Assembly: GCF_033366695.1 (NCBI RefSeq)
Contig: NZ_JAOBTQ010000001.1
Span: 3,162,001 to 3,226,000, forward strand
Length of the DNA stretch: 64,000 nucleotides
Reading direction: 5' to 3'
DNA from: Streptomyces sp. SCL15-4
GTDB lineage: Bacteria; Actinomycetota; Actinomycetes; Streptomycetales; Streptomycetaceae
Shown: piece by piece, positions 54,003-63,800 of the stretch
Layout of the letters: each line of letters begins with the position of its first letter
Position numbering within the stretch: the first letter of the stretch is position 1
Notes under the pieces: generated by a model
What the model was told of the DNA's origin: nothing
Database searches by the model: none
What the model saw: the letters and a program-made list of their open reading frames with translations, nothing else
Position numbers and translations under genes: made by a program

Positions 54003-55205
54003 ATGAGCGGGGTGTCCGGGGAGACGGTGCGGCGGGTCAACGCGATGACGGCGCGCTGGGCGCAGGCGGTGACCGAGGGAACGGTGTTCTCGGCGCCGGG
54101 TGTCTGGCCCCTGCTGGCCTTCCTGGCCGACGGCGCGGCGGGCCCGGCGCGCGCGGAGCTGGCCGGCGCGCTGGGGGTGCCGGCCGATCGGGCGGCCGGG
54201 GCCGCGCGGGAGGTGCTGGCGGGGCTGGCGTCGGTGTCCGGTCTGGACGCGGCGCTCGGCCTGTGGACGCACCACGGGCTGGCCCTGCGGGAGGAGTGGC
54301 GGGCCGGGCTGCCCGCCGGCGTCCACGGCCGGTTCGGGGACGACCTGGTCACCGCTCAGGAGCGGCTGGACGCGTGGGCGGCCGAGCGGACCGGCGGGCT
54401 GGTCGAGCGGATGCCGGTGACGCTGACCCGCGAGGCGCGGATGGTGCTGGCCGGTGCGCTGGCGCTGCGGACGCGGTGGCGCCAGCCCTTCGCCGAGCTG
54501 CCGCTGCGGCCGGACTCCGGCCCCTGGCGGGGCCGCACCCTGCGCGGACTGCACCGGCGCAGCGTGCGGCCGGACCGGGTGGGCGTCACGGGCACCCCGG
54601 ACGGCTTCGTCACCGCGCTGACGGTTCCCGGGGACAACGGCGTCGACGTCCATCTCCTCCTCGGCGAGGAGCGGATGGCGCCGGGCCGGGTGCTGGCGGC
54701 CGGGGTGGGCGTCGTGGAGCGCGGCCTGCCGCTGACCGGAGGCGGCACACTGCCGCACGGGCACGTCGGCCCCGGCCTGCACGTGGAGCAGCAGCCGGCC
54801 GCCACGCCGGAGCCGAGGACGCTGGACGTGCGGACGGTGGCGTACGAGGTCCGGGCCGACCACGATCTGCTGGCGCTGTCCGGCCTGTTCGGGCTCACGA
54901 CGGCCACGGACACCCGGGCGGGTCACTTCCCCGGGGTGAGCGCCCGGCCGCTGGCCGTCGGAGAGGCCCGGCAGTCGGCGGTGGCCCGGTTCGGCGCGCT
55001 CGGCTTCCGGGCGGCGGCGGTGACGGCGGTGATGCCGGTGGCGGCGGCCGGGGTGCCAAAGTTCCGCTACGAGACCACGGTCGTCCGCGTCACCTTCGAC
55101 CGCCCCTTCGGCTTCCTCGCCACCGACCGCGACTCCCGCCTGGTACTGACCGCGGGCTGGATCACCGACCCGACCCCGCACCCGGGCGTTCCGGCGACAC
55201 TCTGA
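54003..55205 (+). CDS. Serpin-family protein
   Basis: A 400-residue protein with the serpin plan: early helix SAPGVWPLLAFLADGAAGPARAELAGALG (like the NxxxSPxS helix), then ALALRTRWRQPF, the hinge-like GFRAAAVTAVMP, and the C-terminal VRVTFDRPFGFLATDRDSRLVLTAGWI, close to the F-DRPFxFLI-GxVxNP pattern. The reactive loop would be MPVAAAGVPKFRYETTVV or part of it. The Ala-rich hinge is compatible with loop insertion, so it may be inhibitory. No signal peptide, so its target would be inside unless it is released. Alone on this strand, upstream of the NRPS region. Confidence 0.75.
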   Translation: MSGVSGETVRRVNAMTARWAQAVTEGTVFSAPGVWPLLAFLADGAAGPARAELAGALGVPADRAAGAAREVLAGLASVSGLDAALGLWTHHGLALREEWRAGLPAGVHGRFGDDLVTAQERLDAWAAERTGGLVERMPVTLTREARMVLAGALALRTRWRQPFAELPLRPDSGPWRGRTLRGLHRRSVRPDRVGVTGTPDGFVTALTVPGDNGVDVHLLLGEERMAPGRVLAAGVGVVERGLPLTGGGTLPHGHVGPGLHVEQQPAATPEPRTLDVRTVAYEVRADHDLLALSGLFGLTTATDTRAGHFPGVSARPLAVGEARQSAVARFGALGFRAAAVTAVMPVAAAGVPKFRYETTVVRVTFDRPFGFLATDRDSRLVLTAGWITDPTPHPGVPATL

Positions 55206-55337
55206 CCATCCGGCGTCCGGGCGGTGGCCCCGTCGGCTCGGTGGGGGGACGGGGTCTGTGTCGGCCTTTTCGGCTTCGCTCGCGGGGTCGGACGGGGATA
55301 TCGGGGCGGTATAGCTCGCGGCGGGACGCTCGTGGTC

Positions 55338-56255
55338 ATGACGGAGACCATGACCTGGGCCCCCGCGGAGATCACTCCCTCGGACGGCCCGCTGCTCGAC
55401 CATCTGACCGAGCGGCTCGACGAACTGCTGCTGAGCGACGGCGCCGTGGTGTTCCGCGGTTTCGGGATCGCGCCGTCCGGCCTGGACGGCGTACTCGACC
55501 GTGTTCTGCGCAACCGGCTCGCGTATGTGCACGGCAATTCCCCCCGCAGTCATGTGGGGGACCGTGTCTACACCTCCACGGAGTATCCCGCCGAGCAGAC
55601 GATCTCGATGCACAACGAGTTGTCGTACTCGGCGCGCTGGCCGGCCCGGCTGGCCTTCTACTGCGAGACCACGCCGGGTTCGGGCGGTGCCACTCCGGTC
55701 GTCTCCGGCGCCGCCTGGCTGGCCGCGCTCTCGCCGCGGCTGCGCGCCGCGTTCGCCGACGGCGTGCGCTACACCCAGAACCTGCATGACGGACACGGCT
55801 TCGGCAAGAGCTGGCAGGAGACCTTCGAGGCGTCCGACCGGGCCGAGGTGGAACGGCATCTGGCGGCGATGCCCGGCACGACCTGGGAGTGGAAGCGCGA
55901 CGGCGGGCTGCGGATCGCGCAGGTGCGCCCCGCCACCGTCACCCACCCGGTCACCGGCACGCGGGTGTGGTTCAACCAGGCCGACCAGTGGCACCACGCG
56001 GCGCTCGGCGACGAGACCGCCGCCGCGCTGGCCAGGATCATGCCGGAGGAGGACCTGCCGCAGCACGTCACCTTCGCGGACGGGTCTCCGATCGATCCCG
56101 CGTACGTCCTCGAGATCCGCGACCGGGGCCTGGCCGCCGCGGTGGACGTCGACTGGCGGGCCGGAGACCTGCTGGTCGTCGACAACGTGCTGGTGGCGCA
56201 CGGCCGCCGGCCCTACGCGGGGCCGCGCCGCGTCCTGGTGGCGATGTCCGGCTGA
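55338..56255 (+). CDS. TauD/SyrP-like Fe(II)/2-oxoglutarate dioxygenase
   Basis: A 305-residue oxygenase. The facial triad is visible as H92-N93-E94 in MHNELSYS (HxE) and H288 in LVAHGRRPY, with the following Arg likely to bind 2-oxoglutarate. HxE rather than HxD is typical of the clavaminate synthase/AsnO/SyrP side of the family, which hydroxylates free or carrier-bound amino acids. Being next to an NRPS and an Asn-like adenylation domain, beta-hydroxylation of Asn, Asp or a related residue is a reasonable guess. ATG at 55338; no strong ribosome-binding site. A terminator follows its stop. Confidence 0.85.
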   Translation: MTETMTWAPAEITPSDGPLLDHLTERLDELLLSDGAVVFRGFGIAPSGLDGVLDRVLRNRLAYVHGNSPRSHVGDRVYTSTEYPAEQTISMHNELSYSARWPARLAFYCETTPGSGGATPVVSGAAWLAALSPRLRAAFADGVRYTQNLHDGHGFGKSWQETFEASDRAEVERHLAAMPGTTWEWKRDGGLRIAQVRPATVTHPVTGTRVWFNQADQWHHAALGDETAAALARIMPEEDLPQHVTFADGSPIDPAYVLEIRDRGLAAAVDVDWRAGDLLVVDNVLVAHGRRPYAGPRRVLVAMSG

Positions 56256-56274
56256 ACACGCGCCGCGTACATGG

Positions 56275-56308
56275 AAAGCCCGGCTCCACGCTCATGGAGC
56301 CGGGCTTT
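56275..56308. terminator. Perfect bidirectional terminator
   Basis: A 14-bp perfect stem (aaagcccggctcca / tggagccgggcttt) with a 6-base loop and flanking T-runs on both strands. It ends the dioxygenase transcript from the left and the Asn-rich ORF transcript from the right, 11 bp after the latter's stop. Confidence 0.85.
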
Positions 56309-56319
56309 TCGTGTACCAC

Positions 56320-56394
56320 TCAGTTGTTGTTGTTCAGGTTGTTGTCGTTCACGTTGGTGCCGTTCACGTTGTTGTTGTTCAGGTTGTTGTTCAT
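56320..56394 (-). CDS. 24-residue asparagine-rich small ORF
   Basis: A complete mini-gene: AGGAGG at good distance, ATG at 56394, 24 codons, TGA, then a terminator hairpin 11 bp later. Sixteen of 24 residues are Asn, all coded by AAC, in runs of three or four broken by Leu, Val, Gly-Thr, Val, Asp and Leu (it opens MNNNLNNNNVNGTNV). The pattern is quasi-repetitive. It is divergent from the SbnA-type gene, 132 bp between starts. Unknown: possibly an Asn-sensing leader peptide, a short structural or RiPP-like peptide, or an expanded trinucleotide repeat that happens to be open. Confidence 0.55.
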   Translation of the reverse strand: MNNNLNNNNVNGTNVNDNNLNNNN

Positions 56395-56526
56395 GTCCGC
56401 CTCCTCTCGGTTCGATCGAGAAGAGCTTGGAACGCATTCCTACACTTCTGCCATATCGCGCTTGGTATAGGGCTCTTATAGCGCGTGGGCCAACGGTTGC
56501 GGGAGGTACTTCGAAGAGGAGTGGCT

Positions 56527-57534
56527 ATGGACAGAACGGCTGCGGGCAGCATCCTCGGAACGGTCGGGGGCACGCCCTTGGTGGAGCTGCACCGGCTTCT
56601 GCCCGGCTTCGGCGGAAGGATATTCGCCAAGATCGAAGGATTTAATCCGGGGGGCAGCATAAAAGACAGGACCGCGGTGAGCATGGTCCTCGACCGTATC
56701 CACAGCGGGGAAATCGATCCGGACCGCTCGGTGGTGGTCGAATCCAGTTCGGGCAATCTCGCCGTGGGAATCGCCCAGCTCTGCCGGTACCACGGCATAC
56801 GGTTCATCTGCGTGGTCGACGCGAAGACCTCGCGGCAGAACCTCGCGATCCTGCGGGCCTACGGCGCCGAGATCGAGGAGGTGACCGAGCCGGACCCGCG
56901 CACCGGCGAGTTCCTGGAGCGCCGGCTGGAGCGGGTCCGCGAACTGGTGGCGGCCATCCCCCACGCCTTCTGGCCCAACCAGTACGCCAACCCGCTCAAC
57001 CCCGCCGCGCACGAGCACACCATGCGGGAGATCTCGGAGGCCCTGGACGGCCGGGTCGACTACGTGTTCTGCGCCACCAGCACCACCGGCACGCTCCAGG
57101 GCTGCGCCCGGTACGCCCGGGCCCACGGGCTGGGGACGACCATGGTGGCGGTCGACGCCGTCGGCAGTGTGCTCTTCGGCGACGGGGGCTCCGTACGGCG
57201 TCTGATCCCCGGGCACGGCGCCTCGGTGCGGCCGGCCCTGTTCGATCCGTCGGCCGCCGACCGGGTGGTGCATGTGACCGACCTCGACTGCGTCGTGGGC
57301 TGCCGGCGGCTGGTCGGCAGGGAGGCGGTGCTCGCCGGCGGCTCGTCCGGGGCGGTGGTCGCGGCGCTCCAGCAGATCGGCGACGAGATCCCGCCCGGCG
57401 CCACCTGCGTGCTGGTCTTCCCCGACCGGGGCGACCGCTACCTCGACACCATCTACGACGACTTCTGGGTGAGCGAGCGGTTCGGCGAGGTCGCGCAGCT
57501 CTGGAAGCCCGAACTCCCCGTTCCCTCCGCCTGA
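56527..57534 (+). CDS. sbnA: SbnA-family 2,3-diaminopropionate biosynthesis enzyme
   Basis: A 335-residue PLP enzyme of the cysteine synthase fold. The PLP lysine is K46 in NPGGSIKDRTA, followed by ESSSGNLAVGIA and STTGTLQG. Segments such as CVVDAKTS, FWPNQYANPLN, VDAVGSVLFGD, VVGCRRLV, AGGSSGAVVAAL and FPDRGDRYLDTIYDDFW match staphylococcal SbnA and its relatives much better than CysK. SbnA joins O-phospho-L-serine and glutamate to N-(2-amino-2-carboxyethyl)-glutamate, which SbnB then splits to L-2,3-diaminopropionate. No sbnB is visible before the window ends. ATG at 56527 with GAGGAG upstream. Confidence 0.9.
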   Translation: MDRTAAGSILGTVGGTPLVELHRLLPGFGGRIFAKIEGFNPGGSIKDRTAVSMVLDRIHSGEIDPDRSVVVESSSGNLAVGIAQLCRYHGIRFICVVDAKTSRQNLAILRAYGAEIEEVTEPDPRTGEFLERRLERVRELVAAIPHAFWPNQYANPLNPAAHEHTMREISEALDGRVDYVFCATSTTGTLQGCARYARAHGLGTTMVAVDAVGSVLFGDGGSVRRLIPGHGASVRPALFDPSAADRVVHVTDLDCVVGCRRLVGREAVLAGGSSGAVVAALQQIGDEIPPGATCVLVFPDRGDRYLDTIYDDFWVSERFGEVAQLWKPELPVPSA

Positions 57535-57782
57535 CGGGCCGCCGGGCACGCGCACCCGGCGGCCCGGCACACCCTCCCCGGCACACCCTTTCCCCGGCGG
57601 CCCGGCGCCCGGTCCCACCGGCGCCCGGGTCCCACCGCCGCCGGCGTTCCGGCCGGCCGGTGGCCCGTGCGGCCGCCGCCGGGACCCGACTTCGCCACCC
57701 GATCTGTCACGCCTTCACCGGCACCGCGGCGGCGCCCCGGGCCACGAGGCCCCGGCCGCCGCCGCCCGAATATGGAGGGGGT

Positions 57783-57845
57783 ATGGCGGCCCTCGCCAGC
57801 ATCGGAAGGCTGACAGGCATCCATGACTGGAAGAGGCCGAGATGA
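57783..57845 (+). CDS. 20-residue leader ORF coupled to the NRPS start
   Basis: ATG at 57783 follows GGAGGGGGT, a stronger ribosome-binding site than that of the NRPS itself. The ORF reads [20 protein letters not shown] and its TGA overlaps the NRPS ATG as ATGA. The likely job is translational coupling: ribosomes ending the leader restart on the NRPS. A functional peptide is also possible. No conserved family recognised. Confidence 0.5.
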   Translation: MAALASIGRLTGIHDWKRPR

Positions 57846-60800
57846 CCCCGAGAGATTCCGTGATGGCGCCGCCCGCCGACGAGGTGCGCGCCGAGCTGCT
57901 GCGGCAGCGGCTGGCCGGAGGAGGGCGGCGCGCGCGGGCGGTCATCGAGCCGGCCGATCGCACGGGCGCGCTGCCGCTCTCGTTCGGCCAGGAACAGATG
58001 TGGTTCCTCAGCCGGCTCGACCCGGGCAGCACCGAGTACCTGGTCCCGGTCTCGTTCCGGCTGCGCGGACCGCTGGACGCGGTCGCGCTCGGGCGGGCCT
58101 GGGACGCGATGGTCGAGCGGCACGAGATCCTGCGCACCCGGCACGTGCTGAACGGCACGGAGCCCGAGCAGGTCGTCGACCCGGCCCGGCCGGGCACGCT
58201 CGCCGTCGCCGAGGCGGACGGGACGCGGGCCCGCGAGGTGGTGGAGGACGCGTGCGCGCACGCCTTCGACCTGGCGCGCGACTGGCCGACGCGGGCCCTG
58301 CTGATCCGGATCGCGGACGACGACCACGTGCTGCTGCTGGTCTCCCACCACATAGCCTGCGACGCCTGGTCGACCGGCATCCTGATCTCCGAACTGGCGA
58401 CCGCCTACGCGGCCTTCGCCGAGGGCCGCGCGCTGCCGCTGCCCGCGCCCGCTCTCCAGTACGCCGACTTCGCCGCCTGGCAGCGGGGGCAGGCGTCCGG
58501 TGAGCGGTTCGCCGGGCAGCTCGCCTACTGGAAGTCCCACCTGACCGGCACCGAGCCGCTGGAGCTGCCCTCCGACCGGCCGCGTCCGGCGGTGCGCGGC
58601 CACCGGGGAGACGAGGTCGGCCTGGACTTCCCCGAGGGGCTGGCCGAGCGGGTCAGGGCCGTCGCCGACGAGCGCGGCACCACGGTGTTCACCGTGCTGC
58701 TCGCCGCCTACCAGGTGCTGCTCGGCCGCTACACCGGCCGCCGGGACGTGGCGGTCGGCACCGTGGTCTCCGGACGCACCCGCCCCGAATTGCAGGGCAT
58801 GCTCGGCTACGGCGTCAACACCCTGGTGCTGAAGACGGACTGGGCCGCCGACGACTCCTTCGCCGGCCTGGTCGACCGGGCCAAGCGCACCAGCCTGGAC
58901 GCGTACGACCACCAGGCCGTCCCCTTCGCCCGGGTCGTCGCCGAGGTCGAGCCCGAGCGCGACCTCTCCCGCACCCCGCTGTACCAGGCCGTGTTCACCC
59001 TGCACGAGGGCGGCGGCGCCCGCTTCGAGCTGCCCGGCGTCGCGGCCGAGCCCTTCCTCGCCGACGGCGGCGTGGCCCGCTGCGACCTCGAACTCCAGGT
59101 GCGCGACTCCCGCGAGGGCGGCTTCGCCGGCCGGCTGATCTATGCCACCGACCTGTTCGACCGCGACACCGCCGCCCGGATGGGCCGCCACCTGGTCCGG
59201 CTGCTGGACGAACTCACCTCCGCCCCCCATCGTCCGCTGTCCGCCGTGGAGATCCTGGACGACACCGAACGGGACCGGTTCCTGGCGGCCGGCCGGGGAG
59301 CGCCCGCCGCTCCCTACCGCTCCGTGCCGGAACGGTTCACCGAGCGGGCCGCGGCCACTCCGGACGCCCCCGCCGTCACCGGCGCGGGCGGCACCGTGTC
59401 CTTCCGGGACCTGGACGACCGCGCCGGAATCCTCGCCGGCCGGCTGGCCCGCCGCTCGGTGGCGGCGGAGTCGGTCGTCGGCGTGCTGCTCGACCGCGGC
59501 CCCGACCTGCTCGCGGCCCTGCTCGGCACCTGGCGCGCGGGCGGCGGTTACGTACCGCTGGACCCGGACTTCCCGCCGGAGCGCTGGGCCGCCCTGCTCG
59601 CCGACGCGGGCGCCGGGGTCGCCGTCACCGACCGGGCCCGGGCCGGCCGCCTCGCCGAGGTCTTCGACGGCGAGATCGTCGTCGTGGACGAGGCCGATCC
59701 CGACGACGCCCCCGGCCCCCGCGTGCTGCCCGACCCGGACGCGCTGGCGTACATCATCCACACCTCCGGTTCGACCGGCCGGCCCAAGGGCGTGCAGATC
59801 TCGCACGCGTCGCTGGCCGTCCATCTCGACTGGGTGCTGGCCGAGTACATCGGCGACGCCCGGGGAAACGGCGCCCCGCTGTTCTCCACGGTCGCCTCCG
59901 ACGTCGTCGTCCCGGTGCTGTTCGGCCCGCTGCTCGCGGGACTGCCGGTGCACATGCTCCCGCAGGACCTCGACCTCGCCGACCTCGGCGCCCTGCTGAC
60001 CCGGGACGCGCCGTACGCGTTCGTCAAGCTCACCCCCGGCCACCTGGAACTGCTGGGCCACCAGCTCCCCGACGCCGGCGTCGACGGCCTCGCGCACGTG
60101 GTCGTCACCGGCGGCGACGCCCTGCTCGGCCCGACCGCGGAGCGCTGGGACACGCTGCTGGGCACGGGCCGCCTGATCAACGAGTACGGTCCCACCGAGA
60201 TCACCGTCGGCAACTCCGCGCACGCGGTGACCGGCGCCCAGCGCGAGGTCGTCCCGATCGGGCTGCCCATCCCCGGCACCACCATGTACGTGCTCGACGA
60301 GAGCCTCTCCCCCGTCCCGCCCGGAGTGGTCGGCGAGGTCTGCGTCGGCGGCACCGGGGTGGCCCGGGGCTACGCGGGACGGCCGGCGGCGACCGCCGGG
60401 AAGTTCCTGCCCGACCCCTTCGGCAAGCCCGGCTCCCGGCTGTACCGCACCGGCGACCTCGGCCGGCTCCTGCCGGACGGCACCGTCGAGTTCGCCGGTC
60501 GCGCCGACCGCCAGCTGAAGATCCGCGGGTACCGGGTCGAACCCGCCGAGGTCGAGGCCGCGCTGGCCGCACACCCGTCGGTCACCGAGGCGCGGGTGCT
60601 CGCCGTGGACGGCAGGCTCGCCGCGTACTACGTCCCCGAGGGCGCCGGGGCGGAGCCGGACGCGCTGCGCGACCGGCTGGCGCTGAGCCTGCCCGAGCAC
60701 ATGATCCCCGGCACGTTCACGGCGCTGGAGCGGATCCCGCTCACCCCGGTCGGCAAGCTGGACGTGGCGGCGCTGCCCGCACCGGGCCCGGCGCCGGACG

Positions 60801-63800
60801 TGGCGAGGACGGCCCCGCGCACAGCGCTGGAGGAGCGGGTCGCCGCCGTCTGGGCGCAGGTCCTGCCGGTCGGCGAGGTCGGCGTGCACGACAGCTTCTT
60901 CGACCTCGGCGGCGACTCCATCCGGGCGGTCGCGCTGGTCGGCGCGTTGCGGGAGGCGGGCCTGGACGTGTCGGTCCGGGACGTGTTCGCCCACCACAGC
61001 GTCGCCGCGCTGTGCGAGCTGCTGGCGGCCCGCCCGGCGCTGGCCGGGCGGGACCGGGGCGTGGCTCCGTTCGCGCTGATCGGCGAGGAGGACCGGGCGC
61101 GGCTGCCCGAGGGCGCCGCCGACGCGTATCCGCTGTCGCAGAACCAGATCGGCATGCTCGTCGAGATGCTCGCCGACGAGCAGAACAGCTACCACAACGT
61201 CACCTCGTTCCGGATCAAGGACCCCAAGCCGTTCTCGCTCGCGGCCTGGCGGGAGGCGGCCCGGATCGCGGTGGCGCGCCACGAGATCCTGCGCACCTCG
61301 CTGCACCTGTCCGGCTACTCGGTGCCGATGCAGGTCGTGCACGCCGAGGCGGTGATGCCGGTCGGCATGGAGGTGCTGGGCCCGCTCGGGGACGAGGAGG
61401 TGCAGCGCGTGCTCGCCGACTACGCGGCCCGCGACCGCGCGAACCTGTTCGACCTGGGCACGCCCACCCTGATGCGCGTCTTCGTCCACGTGACCGACGA
61501 CGGCGGCTACTGGCTGTCGGTCACCGAGTGCCACCCGATCCTGGAGGGCTGGGGCCACCACACGCTGATCATGGAGCTGCTCGGGCTGTACGACCGGCTC
61601 CGCGACGGCCTGGAACCGGAGCCGTTCGAGCGGCCGGCCGTCCGGTTCGCGGACTTCGTCGCGGCCGAACTGGCCTCCGTGGACTCGGCCGACGACCGCG
61701 CCTACTGGAAGGGGGTCACCGGTGGCCGCGCGCCGATGCGGGTGCCGGCGGGCTGGGGCGACCCGTCGCTGCCGGCCGGCTCCCGGTACCTGGTCCGCCG
61801 TACCCCCTGGTCCCACCTGGAGGACGGGCTGCGCGCGCTCGCCTCGGCGGCCGACGCCTCGCTCAAGAGCGTGATGGTCGCCGCCTACACCAAGGTGATG
61901 AGCCAGCTCACCGACGAGGCGGCCTTCCACACCGGGCTGATCTGCGACGCCCGCCCGGAGACGGCCGGCGCCGACCGGGTCTACGGCATGTACCTCAACA
62001 CCCTGCCGTTCCCCGTCGACCGGTCCGCGGCGACCTGGCGCGACCTGGTCCGCCGTACCTTCGAGCGGGAGGTGGAGCTCTGGCCGCACCGCCGGTTCCC
62101 GCTCGCGGAGATCCAGCGGGACGTGCCCGGCCGCCAGCGCCTGGTCAACGTGTACTTCAACTACCAGGACTTCCGGCAGGTCGACACCGATCTGATCGAC
62201 ATGGCCGGGACCGACGACAGCCCGACCGAGTTCCCGCTGACCGTGTCCTCCCGGGCGGGTCACATCTGGGTGACCGCCGACCCGCGCTTCGTGGACGAGC
62301 GGGGCGCCGACCGGGTCGCCGGGATGTTCCGCGCGGTGCTGGAGTCGATGGCCGCCGGCCCGGACGGCGACGCGCGGGCCATCCGGCTGCCCGAGGGCGA
62401 GCGCGAACAGCTCGCCGCGTGGACCGCGAACGTCCGCACCCCGCTCACCCTGGACGTGCCCGCGGCGGTCGCCGCGTTCGCGCGCGAGACCCCGGACGCG
62501 CCCGCGCTGACCGATGCCGCGGGCACGCTCGACTACCGGCGGCTCCAGGAGCGTTCGGGCCGGCTGGCCCGCCGGTTGACCGCCGCGGGCGTCGGCCCGG
62601 ACACCGTCGTGGGGCTGTGCATGGACCGCTCCGCCGAGCTGGTCGTCGCGGTGCTGGCGGTGCTGAGGGCGGGCGCCGCCTATCTGCCGCTCGACACGGA
62701 GCTGCCGGCGGACCGCCTCGCCTACATGCTCGCCGACGCCGGTGCGCGCCGGCTGGTGACCGGACCCGGCGCCCCGGACGGCCTGAGCGCCGACACCGTG
62801 CTGACACTGGACGGCCCGGACCCCGGCAGCGCGCCGGCCGGTCCCCCGGCGGACCCGGAGAACCTGGCCTACGTCATCTACACCTCCGGTTCCACCGGCC
62901 TGCCCAAGGGCGTGCTGGTGCACCGGCGCGGCATGGGCAACCACCTGCTCGCCAAGGTGGAGGACCTCGGGCTGACCGCCGCCGACACGATCGTGCAGAA
63001 CGCCTCGCAGGGCTTCGACATCTCCGTGTGGCAGATGCTCGCGGCCCTGGTCACGGGAGGCCGGACCCGGGTGGCCGACCGCTCGGTGGCGCTCGACCCG
63101 AAGGCGCTGTTCGGCCTGGTCGACGCCGAGTCGGTGACCGTGCTGGAGGTCGTCCCGTCGCTGCTGCGCGCCGCCCTGGACCTGTGGGACCTCGGCACCG
63201 GGGCGCCCCGGCTCTCGACGCTGCGCCGGCTGGTGGTCACCGGTGAGGAGCTGCCGCCGGAGCTGTGCGCGCGCTGGTTCAGGCGCTTCCCCGGCATCCC
63301 GCTGGTGAACGCCTACGGCCCCACCGAGTGCTCCGACGACATCACCCACGCCGTCCTGACGCCCGAGAGCGCGCCGGCGCAGCGGGTGCCCATCGGCACG
63401 GTGGTCCGCAACACCGAGCTGTACGTCCTCGACGAGGAACTGCGCCTGGTCCCGGCGGGGGTGGCGGGCGAGCTGTACGCGGGCGGCACCGGGGTCGCCC
63501 GGGGCTACGGCGGCCGGCCCGCGCTGACCGCCGAGCGCTTCGTCCCCGACCCGTTCGGCGGACGGCCCGGCGACCGGCTCTACCGCACCGGCGACCTGGC
63601 CCGCTGGCGGGCCGACGGCAACCTGGAGTACCTGGGCCGGGTCGACGACCAGGTCAAGATCCGCGGGCACCGGGTGGAGCTGGGCGAGATCGAGGCCGCG
63701 CTCACCGCGACCGGGCTGGTGCGGCAGGCCGTGGTGGCGGTCCGGGGCGGACAGCCGGTGGGGTACGTGGTGGCCGAGGAGGCCGATCCCGCGGCGCTGC

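Noticed and set aside
56321..56390. Interpretation of the gttgtt-rich tract as a simple trinucleotide repeat only.
   Set aside because: Kept as an alternative, but the ribosome-binding site, in-frame stop and terminator in the right places argue for an ORF.
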